From Rhineura floridana (lineage: Eukaryota > Chordata > Lepidosauria > Squamata > Rhineuridae): DNA of 64,000 nucleotides. Positions within the stretch are counted from its first letter, which is position 1. Every line of letters begins with the position of its first letter. The position numbers were made by a program, and so were the translations under genes. The DNA lies in contig NC_084481.1 in the NCBI RefSeq assembly GCF_030035675.1, positions 230,856,927-230,920,926 on the forward strand, read 5' to 3'. Of this stretch, positions 53,172 to 64,000 are shown one piece after another. The notes beneath the pieces were generated by a model. It was not told where the DNA came from. It was given only the letters and a program-made list of their open reading frames with translations, and made no database searches.

Positions 53172-53668
53172 CACAGTAGCGTGGTGGCAGATTCAGAAGT
53201 GCAGGGTCCTTTCATGATTCAGGCCCCCTTACTATTATACCACCTTCTAAAATAATAGAATAATCTGGCCAGGCTTGAATACTGCTTTGTACTTCTCTAG
53301 CAATGCCACCATTTGACTGTCCTTTCTCACTGTCAAGACATATTGCTTGAATTACTGAATTCAGTGCCTACACATTTATCTCCTGCTGCTACCAGACTGT
53401 TTGAGGATGTAGATGGGATGCTATCCTCAGGATTCACTCTCCCTTCTTCTGCCATGACAGAATTCTCACTCTCCTTGTCTTGGCTTTTTGAAGTAGGAAC
53501 TCATAGAGGCTGGCTTGCAATTAACACTCACTGGGACTCTTTTCATTGGCTAACACGCTTCCCTTCCATACTGATTGGCTCGTAGGAGATATAGGGACTC
53601 TGATTTGGATCTGGCTCCCCAAAAATTAGTGGCCTATGACCTCTTGGGACCCCTGACAAGTACACCCC
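53172..53668 (+). repeat. Repeat family X, copy 3
   Basis: agaagtgcagggtcctttca at the left, ggacccctgacaagtacacc at the right. It lies in the presumed intron between exons a and b. Confidence 0.55.
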
Positions 53669-53770
53669 TGTGATGGATTCATGAGCACCAGCCGCCATCT
53701 TCTTGGGCTCCCATCCTAACCATCTCCCTTCCCCCAAAACTGGACACCACCTCCTCCCTGGCAACCTCAC

Positions 53771-53876
53771 CTGGCTTGGCTTCTGGCTTTTTTCTCCCGA
53801 AACAGGCGCACCTCCAGGAGGGCTTTTTATTGGCTTGCCAGGACTGCGCCACAGAAGCCTCAGCAGGAGCCTCAAC
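53771..53876 (-). CDS. Unassigned gene, exon a (5'-most exon found)
   Basis: 106 nt with acceptor ctcttctgttctag and donor gtgagg. The frame compatible with exons b-d starts in phase 0: VEAPAEASVAQSWQANKKPS, then WRCACFGRKKPEAKP, rich in Lys/Pro with a Cys pair. It has no ATG, so at least one further 5' exon is needed; I could not fix it (candidates near 54.1-54.2 and 56.3 kb are ambiguous). Exons a-e total 408 nt, i.e. 135 residues plus stop. I recognise no family. The helix pair in exon d recalls HEAT-like repeats, but that is only an impression. The gene points away from ACTR10 and toward ARMH4. Confidence 0.5.
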
Positions 53877-55041
53877 CTAGAACAGAAGAGAGAGAGGTCA
53901 GAATGAGGCCCATGGCTGGAAAGGTTGTGGGGAGGGGAGGGAGGCCAGGGATCAGAGCAGGTAAAACAGAAATGGGGCACCCGCACAAGTTTCAACCTCG
54001 TTCAGGGCAGGTATCGCCTTTCTCATTTCAGGTCCATCAAGATCACTCCGTGTGTGTGCATATGTCTGTGTGCTCAACCTTCCACTCCCCAACGATCCCA
54101 GGGAAGCCAAGATTCCTCTCCACGCGTTGCAAACCGCAGCACGGAGGCAGCAATCTTTGATCCGTGGTGAGGATGAGGAGGCCTCGAGGAGCACCCTGCA
54201 AGCCTCCAGGTGTGCAAAAAGAGCCAGAGGGAGAACTTTGGGAGCAGACAGAGTGCAATGGAGAGTGATTGACAGGGAGGCAGAGAGGGTGTCTGCTGGG
54301 ACCGTTGGAGAGATGGAAGGTGGAGGAGGGAGAAGGAAGGAGAGGGGGGAGGAGGGGGAAGAGTTGGGGGGAGGAGGGGGCTCCTGAGGAGGGGTGATTT
54401 GGCCAGGGTGTCAAAATGTTTGTTTTAGCATTCCGTGCAAGAGGACAACTAGTTCCAAATATTATTTTCTTTAAATAAACACACATTTTCTATTTTAATC
54501 TAGCTGCGCCCTTCTCTGGGTGTTCCAGTGTCTTGTGGAGGGAGAATCGTGCTGGTCTCAGGAGGAGGTGGAGGCAGGTGTCACGGTGGGTTGCGGGGGG
54601 AAGTCCCTGGGCTCAGCAGCAGGGAACTGGGGCAACTTGCCTAAGTGCCCTCCAGGGACCAAGGCCACGTAGGGAACCCCCCAGGATATCAACACAAAAA
54701 TAGAAATAGTGTGAAGAAATCTTACTTACATTTTGAACGTGTTGAGGCCTCTTTGTAAAGCACCTACCTAAACCTACTCTAAAAGACCTACCTAAACTAA
54801 CACGAGCCCTAATTCTACCCTGAGCCCCTCCCCCAGCCCCCAACCCTAACACAGCCCCAACCCCTATATACAAAAGCAATATACACAAATATATTCAAAT
54901 GGCAAAGAAAAAAATAAACAAAAAGGTAAACAAAATAGAAGCAGCAAAATAAAAATAAAAATCAACAAAAATATAAAGAAAATAAAAATCAACAAAAATA
55001 AGATAAAATGAAATGTAAACAAAAATAAGATTAGAGAAATT
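53877..55041. other. Region upstream of the unassigned gene
   Basis: Holds a purine-only tract at about 54308-54380 and an A-rich stretch from about 54890 to 55040. It may contain the missing first exon(s) and promoter of the minus-strand gene. No CpG island here. Confidence 0.4.
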
Positions 55042-56055
55042 AAAGGGAAATTTAAACCACGAGTAGGGATGTTGAATAATCAACAGGGGAACACACTGAC
55101 TGACCGAGATGAAATAAAAGGAAGATGGAAGCAACACACTGAAAAACTCTATAAAAGAGATGCAAGGATGACAGATTCATTCGCGGAGGAACCGTATGAT
55201 GAAGAACCAGAAATTTTAGAATGTGAGGTGAAAGCTGCTCTTAAAATTGGAGGGAGAAACATCAATAATTTAAGATATGCAGACAATACCATACTCTTAG
55301 CAGAAACCGGTAATGATTTGAAACGAATGCTGATGAAAGTTCAAGAGGAAAGCACAAAAGCAGGACTACAGCTGAACGTCAAAAAGACTAAAGTAATGAC
55401 AACAGAAGATTTATGTAACTTTAAAGTTGACAATGAGGACATTGAACTTGTCAAGGATTATCAATACCTCGGCACAGTCATTAACCAAAATGGAGACAAT
55501 AGTCAAGAAATCAGAAGAAGGCTAGGACTGGGGAAGGAAGGCAGCTATGAAAAGGTCCTCAAATGCAAAGATGTATCTCTGTACACCAAAGTAAGGATCA
55601 TTCAGGCCATGGTATTCCTAATCTCTATGTATGGATGTGAAAGTTGGACAGTGAAAAAGGCAGATAAGAGAAAAATCAACTCATCTGAAATGTGGTGCTG
55701 GAGGAGAGATTTGCACATACCATGGACTGCGAAAAAGACAAATAATTGGATGTTAGAACAAATTAAACCAGAACTATCAGTAGAAGCTAAAATGATGAAA
55801 CTGAGGTTATCATACTTTGGACACATAATGAGAAGACATGATTCACTAGAAAAGACAATAATGCTGGGAAAAACAGAAGGGAGTAGAAAAAGAGAAAGAC
55901 CAAACGAGATGGATTGATTCCATAAAGGAAGCCACAGACCTGAACTTACAAGATCTGAACAAGGTGGTCCATGACAGATGCTCTTGGAGGTCGCTGATTC
56001 ATAGGGCCGCCACAAGTCGTAATCAACTTGAAGGCACATAACAACAACAAAGAAA
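55042..56055 (+). pseudogene. BovB (RTE) LINE, internally deleted, YADN motif
   Basis: 282 codons from about 55069 to 55917. The N-terminal part (TDRDEIKGRWKQHTEKLYKR) normally precedes RT, but here KAAL is followed directly by KIGGRNINNLRYADNTILLA. The fingers and most of the palm are therefore deleted without losing the frame. The catalytic box reads YADN instead of YADD. The C-terminus is typical: MVFLISMYGCESWTVKKADK, WCWRRDLHIPWTAKK and LRLSYFGHIMRRHDSLEKT. The frame is lost near 55910, and the 3' end (cttgaaggcacataacaaca) follows. The protein could not polymerise DNA. RNA of this copy could still be a template for other BovB enzymes. Confidence 0.88.
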
Positions 56056-56099
56056 AATAAACCAAAAGATAAATAAACCAAAAGATAAACCAAAACCTC

Positions 56100-56160
56100 C
56101 TCTCCTCTCTCTCCAACCTCTCCTTCTCTCTCTCTCCTCCACCCCCTCCCGCTCCTCCTG
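56100..56160 (+). repeat. CT-rich simple sequence
   Basis: Pyrimidine-rich tract of CTCTCC units. Confidence 0.7.
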
Positions 56161-56479
56161 ACTAACCCACAAGGAACATCCCTAGTTGGTGGCTTTTAAG
56201 CCAGCAGCCAGAGATGTCAGAAAGGAGGGCGGGTACCTGTTGCCTTGGCAATCCTCCTCCCTGGACCCTGGGCAATGGCCCCTCCTGAGTCTTCTGGAGG
56301 CGTCTTCAGAACTTGGAGGTTCTGCTGTCCCGCCGGCCGGCTTGCCTCAGCATCCCTCTTCGTCTAAATGTGTGTTTCTCTAATGAATCGGGTTGTTCTC
56401 TATTAAATAGCTTTTCTGAAGGGAGACGGTCCCCCCCGCCTCCTTTTATACCCAGTGGGAAACTCATCGCCCCACAGTT

Positions 56480-56645
56480 TGGAGGCTCAGGGGGGCAGAG
56501 CATCTGCTGTGCCTGCAAAAGGTCCTGGCTCAATCCCCAGCTTCTCTAGGCAGGGCTGGGAAGGAAAGACCGTGTTTGATGTCCTGGTGGGCTGCTGCCA
56601 GTCAGTGTTGGCAATACTGAGCTAGATGGACTTGGAATAAGGCAA
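56480..56645 (+). repeat. tRNA-headed SINE
   Basis: gcagagcatctgctgtgcct in the head, then aatccccagcttctctaggc and gtcagtgttggcaatactga in the body. Confidence 0.75.
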
Positions 56646-57385
56646 CTTCTTAGGTATCTTCTATTTTGACATTGATCCTAAGAGCAAGCAACCTCCTCTG
56701 CGAGACACGCAGATTCACTCCTTCCCACAACATCCAATATAGGAAAGTTCTTTCAAATAATAACATAGGCACAGAAATTCTGACTACAAAAGGGAGGAAA
56801 CTGGCAGCCTCTGCAGTGAAGCCATTCGTGCTGCAAGGTGACCTGTCCCGATACTGACCGAAACCGACCCTCCAAAATGTCAAAGGTGAACAAGGGCTTT
56901 CCTGAACCCAATGGCACTGTGCTTGGGGGAAAAGAGGGAGCCTGTGCAGCTCTGTAAGATTGTCATCCTGTGCGTCCTTTCCTAGGAGGAAGCCCCATTG
57001 AGTCCAGTGGGGCCTCCTTCTGTGTCAACCTGCAGAGGATTGTGCTGCAAGTCCTGGCCTCATGCAGTTTTAACCATAATTAAGGTACATTTCATCCCCA
57101 CTCCTTCCTTGTGGAAGAGATTTTAAAACGGCAGTTCCCTAGTTTGCGTGAAAATCCCACAACTCTCAACACACAGAAGGTTTTTTATTTATTTTTAATC
57201 AAGCAACCCAAGACACCCGAAAATGCGCCTTCAATTGTTTTGGACTGTGCCGCTTTATCCTCCCTTCCCATTCCCAGCCTCAACTCTCCATCAACCTGTG
57301 AGGGAGAGGGTAACGATGATGTGGTGCCCATCACATTGCCTGTAGGCAGATGAACCGCTCTCCTCGGTGGGGAAGGGGGGAAGAC
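56646..57385. other. Region upstream of ACTR10
   Basis: Mostly unrecognised, with a small palindromic MITE-like piece at about 56985-57055. No exon supported. Confidence 0.4.
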
Positions 57386-57389
57386 TAGG

Positions 57390-57800
<411 letters not shown>

Positions 57801-59385
57801 AGCCTTCCCTCCATGCCCTCCCTTCAACTCTTCCCTGACCAGCAGTGATCCTCTTTCTTCCCCCCACTTCCCTCTGTTTATTTATTATTTGTTAAATTAA
57901 CATCCTTCCTTTCCAAAGCGACGTTATGGTGCCTTTTAACTCCTGCCCACAGAGTGAGACGCAGGACAGATTCTGTTGGGGCACGTTAACGCTTAAGGCT
58001 GCCTGGGAAGCCTTAGTGTTAAGTGTGTTGGTTGTGGTAACTTGAGGGGGGAGGGTGGTCGCTTGCATGGGCCCAAAAAAAGGCTTCAGCCCAGATCTGA
58101 AAATATTATTATTAATATTTATTAATAGTAATAAAAAAATTATATCCCACCCTTCCTCCCAGTAGGAGTCCAGAGCGATTTATTAATTGCTTGATACCCA
58201 AAGTTTCCCAGGCAGCTTACACATTGTTGAAACAAATAAAACCAGCACTGAGCAGGGGATTGGGCTCGATGGCTTTATAGGTCCCTTCCAACTTTACGAT
58301 TGTATGAAAGCACCCTATAAAAACATAACAATAAACAACAAAACAATAGCAATACCGCCCCCACGTGGCCACAGGAAGGTTTGGCAGCATATTGAAACAA
58401 AACATTCATCTCAATCTATCAAATGCCTGGGAGAAAGGGTTCGTTTTTACCAGACTCCAAAAGGATGTCAGCGAAGGTGGTTGTTAGTTCAGTATTGCAA
58501 AACTTGCACAACATTTGTGGGGAGGCAGACCCTGAGGGGAAAAAAAAAATACTACACCCCACCCCCAGTGGTGGTCTAAAAGTAAGCAATGGGGGAAAGG
58601 TGAATGAACTCCCTTGCCAGTGATAAAGTTTTCCCAGGATGTGTGCCTAGAGGAAGAGTCTTATTCACTGCAGGCGGGTGACTGCTTGGAACCCTGAACT
58701 AGTTCCTCAGAAGGGGTTTTGCTTGTGTATTTCTGGGTTAACAGCCTTCTTCCTTCCTTTCTCTTCCAGATGACAACTCACTTTTAAAACAGGAGTTGCA
58801 AGGGCAGTCTGTGATATGGTATATAACTGTGGCTTATATTGAGTTAAGCCTATTGATTCATAGCCTTTTAGTATAGGGACTGAGGCAGAAAAATCTCTTT
58901 CCTATCCCTGCCTCCTGAGATCATTTTACTGGAGATGCCGCTAAGCTAATGATCCTCCCCAAAATTTGTAATTGCATGTATATTCTGCAATGGAAGAAAG
59001 AGAAAGGAATTCAGAAATCCTTCTGGGTGTGTGCACATCCTTGGAGCCTACCTAAAGTAGTTATTTGGATTTGGACACTCACCCGCTTTATTATCGGTTC
59101 CATATGTCCCTGACATAAAGTAGTCAGGTATCTTGAACCACAGCTTAATCTCAGAGCCACTTTCAAATCACTTCTCTGTCTGGTTTTCTCTGCCCTCAGT
59201 CCATAGAGTGGAGTTTCTCCTTTTTTAATGCAAGGTCGCAATTCATGTGTGTGATGAATTTATTCCTTTTCCCAAATAATCTAGATAATTTCACTGTATG
59301 GTCATCTCATTCCCTGCTACAGGCAATTTTATCCTTGCTTATTGTCTTTGTCCCACAACTCATAACGCTACTTTGCCAACCTTGT
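57801..59385. other. ACTR10 intron 1, proximal part
   Basis: A reversed LINE/SINE tail lies at about 58110-58245 (tatatcccacccttcctccc). It is split by a plus-strand CR1 tail at 58250-58305 (gggattgggctcgatggctt). The rest is unrecognised. Confidence 0.5.
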
Positions 59386-59389
59386 CTCG

Positions 59390-60921
59390 TAAAATGAAAT
59401 GAATCTTTATTGCTCAGAGCCATAGGCTACCACAATTCATCACATGTAAAAGGAAAACACAAAATACATATTAAAATACAAGTCGTATTTCAGCAAACAC
59501 AGTTCAACAACACTGTAAAGGAACAACAACAAGAAGTTTCAAATAAAATTTCCTCTCCTGAGCAAAAGATACACTGGCCCACCCCTTGACTTAGAGTATA
59601 AGTACTACAGCCACAATAGCGCTGGGGCACATCCCACTCACCCCACAAGGGTTTTTTTTGTATCTAACTCTTAATTTTCCCACAGTTAGAAGACATTTTG
59701 CCACCTGAATAGTTATAAATATATCGTTGACTGCTAGCAGAATACATACCTACTCCAGGCAAACAAGGAGTGAAGGATGTAGGAAAAAAATTAAACCTTG
59801 GAAACTTGTATAGGGGGCAGCATAGTAAATAATGAACAGTGTCCTGAACTTCACCGGATTCAGTTTGACTTGGAATGTTAGAAAACCTCCCATCCAGAAC
59901 AGCAGAGGGCGTGGTCTGAAGTTGTAAAGCTGTGAATGATTTTCTCAAGGGTGCCTCTGTCAGAAATGTGCAATATTGCTCCATGCCAAATGTTGTTTTA
60001 TATAGTGGGTACCAAATGGAATATGACATTTAGGTAACTGAATAGAGGTCCTGCTGTTTAGAATAAAGATGGATTCTTTCTTTGAACAGCTGTTTAGTGA
60101 AAGAGAAGGTAGGTAAAACTTCCATGTTGATCCCATAAGCAGACAGAGTAGATTTACCAGAATTTACCCAGCAGCTTTGGGTTGGAGTTTGCAGTTGTTC
60201 TAAAAAGCATTTCTTTGGCAGGCACAAATCATTCATACAAGCCATCTTCAGCCAATACAAGACAAGTGCAGCATGAACACAGGATTCTATCAAATATAGC
60301 CCTGTTTCTGCCCTTAAAAGAAATGCAGGTGTGCTTTGAGGGACGGCTAACAGAGATCTCATGAAGAAATTCTGCACTACCTCAAGAGTAGAGGCATTTG
60401 TGTAACCCCTGAGCTCTGCGCCGTTGTGAGACTATCTTCTTCCGAAACACCTCAACTGCTGGTGCAACCAAACTTCTCCCTTGGAACTTAGAGAAACGTA
60501 TCAATGATTGTATGGAATGGGAGGATTTCAACTTAACTGTATCCAGATGTGACTTCCATGAAAGTTGGGCATTAAACCCAAGTATCTGAAATTATGTTGT
60601 TGTTCAATGGGTTTATTATTCAACTTCCATACATGGGTTTTTTTCTTCCTCCCAAAAACTACCACTTTTGTTTTGGCATGATTGATAATTAGATGCTCCT
60701 TTGAACAAAACGTACTCAAACTTTTTAATAACCTTTGCATCCCAATTAATGTAATGGAAATCATAGCGCTGTCATCAGCATACAAGGGGACAGGGAGTTT
60801 GGCATCTGAAACTGAAGAATATTCTAAACCACTCAGTTCACAAACAATGCCATTGATAAAAAAATTATAAAGGAAGGGAGCCCAGAGGCATCCCTGGTGT
60901 ACTACCCTGTTGGTTAGTATA
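59390..60921 (-). pseudogene. Non-LTR retrotransposon RT remnant, clade uncertain
   Basis: Minus-strand ORF pieces at 60959-60528 (GCLWAPFLYNFFINGIV, LPVPLYADDSAMISITLIGM, IINHAKTKVVVFGRKKK, HNFRYLGLM), 60377-60030 and 60029-59664 form the palm and C-terminal part of a LINE reverse transcriptase. The YADD box is intact, but frame changes separate the pieces. The last piece carries VQDTVHYLLCCPLY, a Cys-containing C-terminal motif seen in several LINE clades. It does not look like CR1, L2, BovB or LINE-1. The 5' part is absent, and the LINE-1 begins where the RT would continue. Confidence 0.75.
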
Positions 60922-62000
60922 TTTTCTTTTTTCTTTTTTTTATTATTATTGACTTCCAATTTGTTGTAGATCAGCTATACAAATATAATATATATAACCT
61001 GTCCCTTAATACATTACAAATTCACTTTCCTCCATAAACTATCTTAATTATTTTGATTAATCAACAAATCCCATTGTCATCATTTCATTATAGTTTTTTC
61101 ACAAAAAGTCCAAGAGAGGCTTCCACTCTTTGAGAAATATATCTATCGATTTTTTTTTAAGTAAACATGTCAATTTGTCCATTTCTCCTAAGTCCATTAA
61201 TTTCAATAACCATTCTTCCATTGTAGGTATTGATTCCATCTTCCACTTTTGCGCATACAACAATCTTGCTGCCGTGATCATATATAACATTATTCTTCCA
61301 TACTTCTTTTCAAATTGTTTATCCATAAAGCCCAATAAAAAAAGTTCTGGCTTTGATTGAATATTTATCTTTAAGATTTTTTGTATCATCCCCCCTATCT
61401 GTGCCCAAAATAGTTTCACCTGGTTACATGACCACCACATATGATAGAATGATCCTTCTTGATGTTTACATTTCCAACAAATATTAGGAATATTATTATA
61501 CATTTTTGATAACTTTTCTGGAGTCATATACCAACGATACATCATTTTATAGAAATTTTCTTTAAGGTTATAACATAATGTAAATTTCAATCCATTTTTC
61601 CACATATTTTCCCGTTGTTCCATTTGTATATTATAACCAAAATTTTTAGCCCATTTCACCATACATTCTTTAACCTGTTCTTCCTCCATTTCCATTTTTA
61701 ACAAAAAATTGTACATTTTTGCAATTATACATTCATCATTTATACATAAACATATTTCAAATTCAGATTTACTTGTTTCAAAGCCATACATTTTCTTATC
61801 CATTTTATATGTTTCCAACAATTGTAAATACGCAAACCATTGCAGACTGTATCCTTCTTCTATTAATTGTTCTCTCTGTTTCATTATACATTCTCCCTGT
61901 ACAATTTCTAGTACTTCTTGGTAAGTTAACCATTTGTCTTTTCCTAGCGTATCCCTTCTATGAAACGCTTCTTGACTTGAGACACATTATGGTATTTTAG
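60922..62000 (-). pseudogene. LINE-1 3' end
   Basis: A 261-codon frame (61884-61099) carries FYKMMYRWYMTPEKLSKMY, NICWKCKHQEGSFYHMWWSC and FWAQIGGMIQKILKIN, the typical C-terminal zinc-knuckle and WW region of tetrapod LINE-1 ORF2. The poly(A) tail is visible as a T-rich run at 60925-60950, so the element points left. It is 5'-truncated at about 62.0 kb, the frame is largely intact, and the copy is probably fairly recent. It abuts the older RT remnant. Confidence 0.9.
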
Positions 62001-64000
62001 AGCAAAACCTTATTTTATATCTGTTCCATATTTTCAACAAAGGACGTCTTACAAAATGATTGTTTAAATCCGCATTCGCTTTTACTTAGGGTTGCCATAT
62101 TCCAGTTCCACAAATCCGGGCAGGTTAATTTGCATATTATGCAAATTATTTGCATATTAATACTTGGATTGTCCAGTTGTTTTGTTTTTGTGCCTAGGAA
62201 TTACCACCAAAAACTGGCGAAAGATGTGAGAAATCTTTTTTTTAAAAGCAACATTTTTAGCCTTAAATGCCTAGACTCTAGTTTCCAACACTATGGAGTA
62301 TTTATTGATTGATTAAGAGAATTTATATCCTGCCCTTTTGCTGTTAAAAACAGAGCTCAGCACAGCTTACAAATATAATAAAGAAAATAAAAATACACAA
62401 TCAATATAAAAACATAATAAAAACACAAAACAGCAACAAACATAAAGTAAGTCAGGGCAACAGTACTGTTAACCATATACAATATATTTCAAAGATGTGG
62501 TGGGTGGAGAAAAACAAGAAGCCAAAATGTTAGGAAAAGGAGTCTTTCACACCACATGCTCAGTTGTAAATACTGTTGCAGCAAGTTTTACAAGTTCCTC
62601 CAGTATTCCACTGGTGCAGGCACTCAGACATTCAAAGTATCTGTATGTTTCTTAGGTTTTATAAAAGCAGAGCTTTGCTTAACTCAAAATTTCTTCTCCC
62701 TTTGATCAACCACATCTACACAGGTTCCACCTCCATACTCAAAATGAAACTGGGCCTGGAAGTGTGCAACAACCCCACACATACCTTGCTAATTAGATTA
62801 CCAATGCCAGGATGTCTGTCTTATCGACTACTCTCCTGCTCCCCCCCTCCCCCGGGCATCATGAAAGACCCAGTCCTGGGCTCAGAAAGAAAATAAATAT
62901 CTGGTCCTCTTCAAAGTATTGATAAGCCTCTTGTTTTAATTGAAATAATAATTATAAATTCTTGTTCTTATCACTAATGGGAGTTAATTATCTTGCATAT
63001 GCTGCTGTTGCTTCTATGGCTGTAACGGAGTGAGGTTAAAGGTAAGTGAAATGCAAATAGGAAAAAAACAACACAAAAGGCAGTAACACTTTCCTAAATG
63101 TAATACCATACCAACCACAACAAGATTCCTATGAGTAAGGCAGAAAACTAAGCATCTCACAACCAAAAATATGATAAATGAAGAAATATTTATATAAAAG
63201 CATGACTATCAAATATATTTATTATTTACACAAACTGTAAAGATATTTATAGTGCAATCCTAGGTTTATTTATTCAGAAGCAAGTCCCAGCGTATTCAGT
63301 GGGGCTTACTCAAACAGGGACAGAACTGCAACCTCAAGTGATAAGCAACTTCATTCACACAACCCAAAATTCCGAATCATGCCACTTTACGCTGTTTTGC
63401 AACTGTTTATACTTGTTTTTATGGTTATTGGATTTTAAATGACTTTATTTCTTGTTGTGAGCTGCCTTGGTTTCCAACCCTACCTCACAGGGGTGTTGCA
63501 AAGACTCCATACATGCACACGCACACACTGCAGATGTATAAATACATACAGCCCATATAATAGTTTATTGTCAAACCAGTTGGTCATTGCAGAAAAATCA
63601 GTATTAGTTTTTAAAAAATCAGTATTACTTTCCTACAGAATAAAACCTGTAATACCTAAGTAAGCCCTGCCTACTTGCTTTAAAATAGGACTGGAGGGCA
63701 CAAACACAATTCTTTTTTACATTCACTCCAAAGTCCCATTGATTTTCAGCACATTCATAACCATGTCTACTCAAAAGTAAGCCCTATTGAATTCAATGGG
63801 ATTTACTCTGGGCATATGGGATTTGCATTGCTTTTACAAAAAGCAGGCACTGGGAAGGTTTTCAAAACACTGCCCAAGATCTGACTCCTGCACACAAGAG
63901 GGAAAAAAACTGAAATGTATATACTTACCCAATTTATGAGATTTTCAGATAAACGGGGTGAAACCACCATTTTGTTTTCTAGACACTGCCTAAGGTCAAT
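62001..64000. other. ACTR10 intron 1, distal part
   Basis: A reversed LINE/SINE tail at about 62290-62420 and small palindromic MITE pieces at 63240-63330 and 63762-63830. No ACTR10 exon found. Confidence 0.5.

Noticed and set aside
54012-54194. Candidate first exon of the unassigned gene
   Set aside because: An acceptor and donor exist, but all three frames are open and none is clearly preferable, so it was not annotated as coding.

Overview
The window is vertebrate nuclear DNA, almost certainly from a squamate reptile (lizard or snake). Two host genes can be recognised by exon content. The repeats are the squamate mixture: CR1 and L2 LINE fragments, BovB (RTE) LINEs, tRNA-headed SINEs with BovB-like tails (Sauria type), a LINE-1 tail and many short palindromic hAT-like MITEs. 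The species cannot be fixed from the sequence alone.

Host genes. ARMH4 (C14orf37) lies on the minus strand. Its non-coding or nearly non-coding exon 1 sits in a CpG island near 44.7 kb. Coding exons follow at 33181-31906, 25328-25098, 21488-21267 and 5775-5515. All coding junctions are in phase 1 and all have GT/AG borders. The exon carrying the transmembrane segment lies beyond base 1. ACTR10 (Arp11, dynactin) starts on the plus strand at 57719 in a second CpG island, and only its first coding exon is present. The two genes are therefore arranged head to head. Between them, on the minus strand from about 53.9 to 51.0 kb, is a chain of five phase-compatible exons with good splice sites, a stop codon and a poly(A) signal. 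It reads like a real spliced gene, but I cannot assign it.

Mobile DNA. The intron around 7.9-12.1 kb holds an apparently complete CR1 retrotransposon on the minus strand, with both ORFs open. ORF1 is a zinc-finger, coiled-coil and SGNH-esterase protein. ORF2 carries endonuclease and reverse transcriptase. At their junction is a textbook -1 ribosomal frameshift arrangement: a U UUA AAC heptamer directly before the ORF1 stop, a 6-nt spacer, an 8-bp stem, and an open -1 frame running into ORF2, which has no ATG before its endonuclease. This is the most interesting signal in the window.

The rest of the window is layered repeats. Examples are a LINE fragment inside a hAT MITE with a SINE inside the LINE (23.2-24.0 kb), L2 inside CR1 (26.0-27.7 kb), BovB inside CR1 (48.5-49.0 kb) and L2 inside a MIR-like SINE (13.8-15.4 kb). 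There is also a family of TA-flanked MITEs (29.4-36.5 kb), a foldback element with long target duplications and a hammerhead-ribozyme-like core (46.66-47.04 kb), and BovB copies that share an altered catalytic motif. Coordinates of repeat edges are hand-read and usually good to about 10-20 bp.
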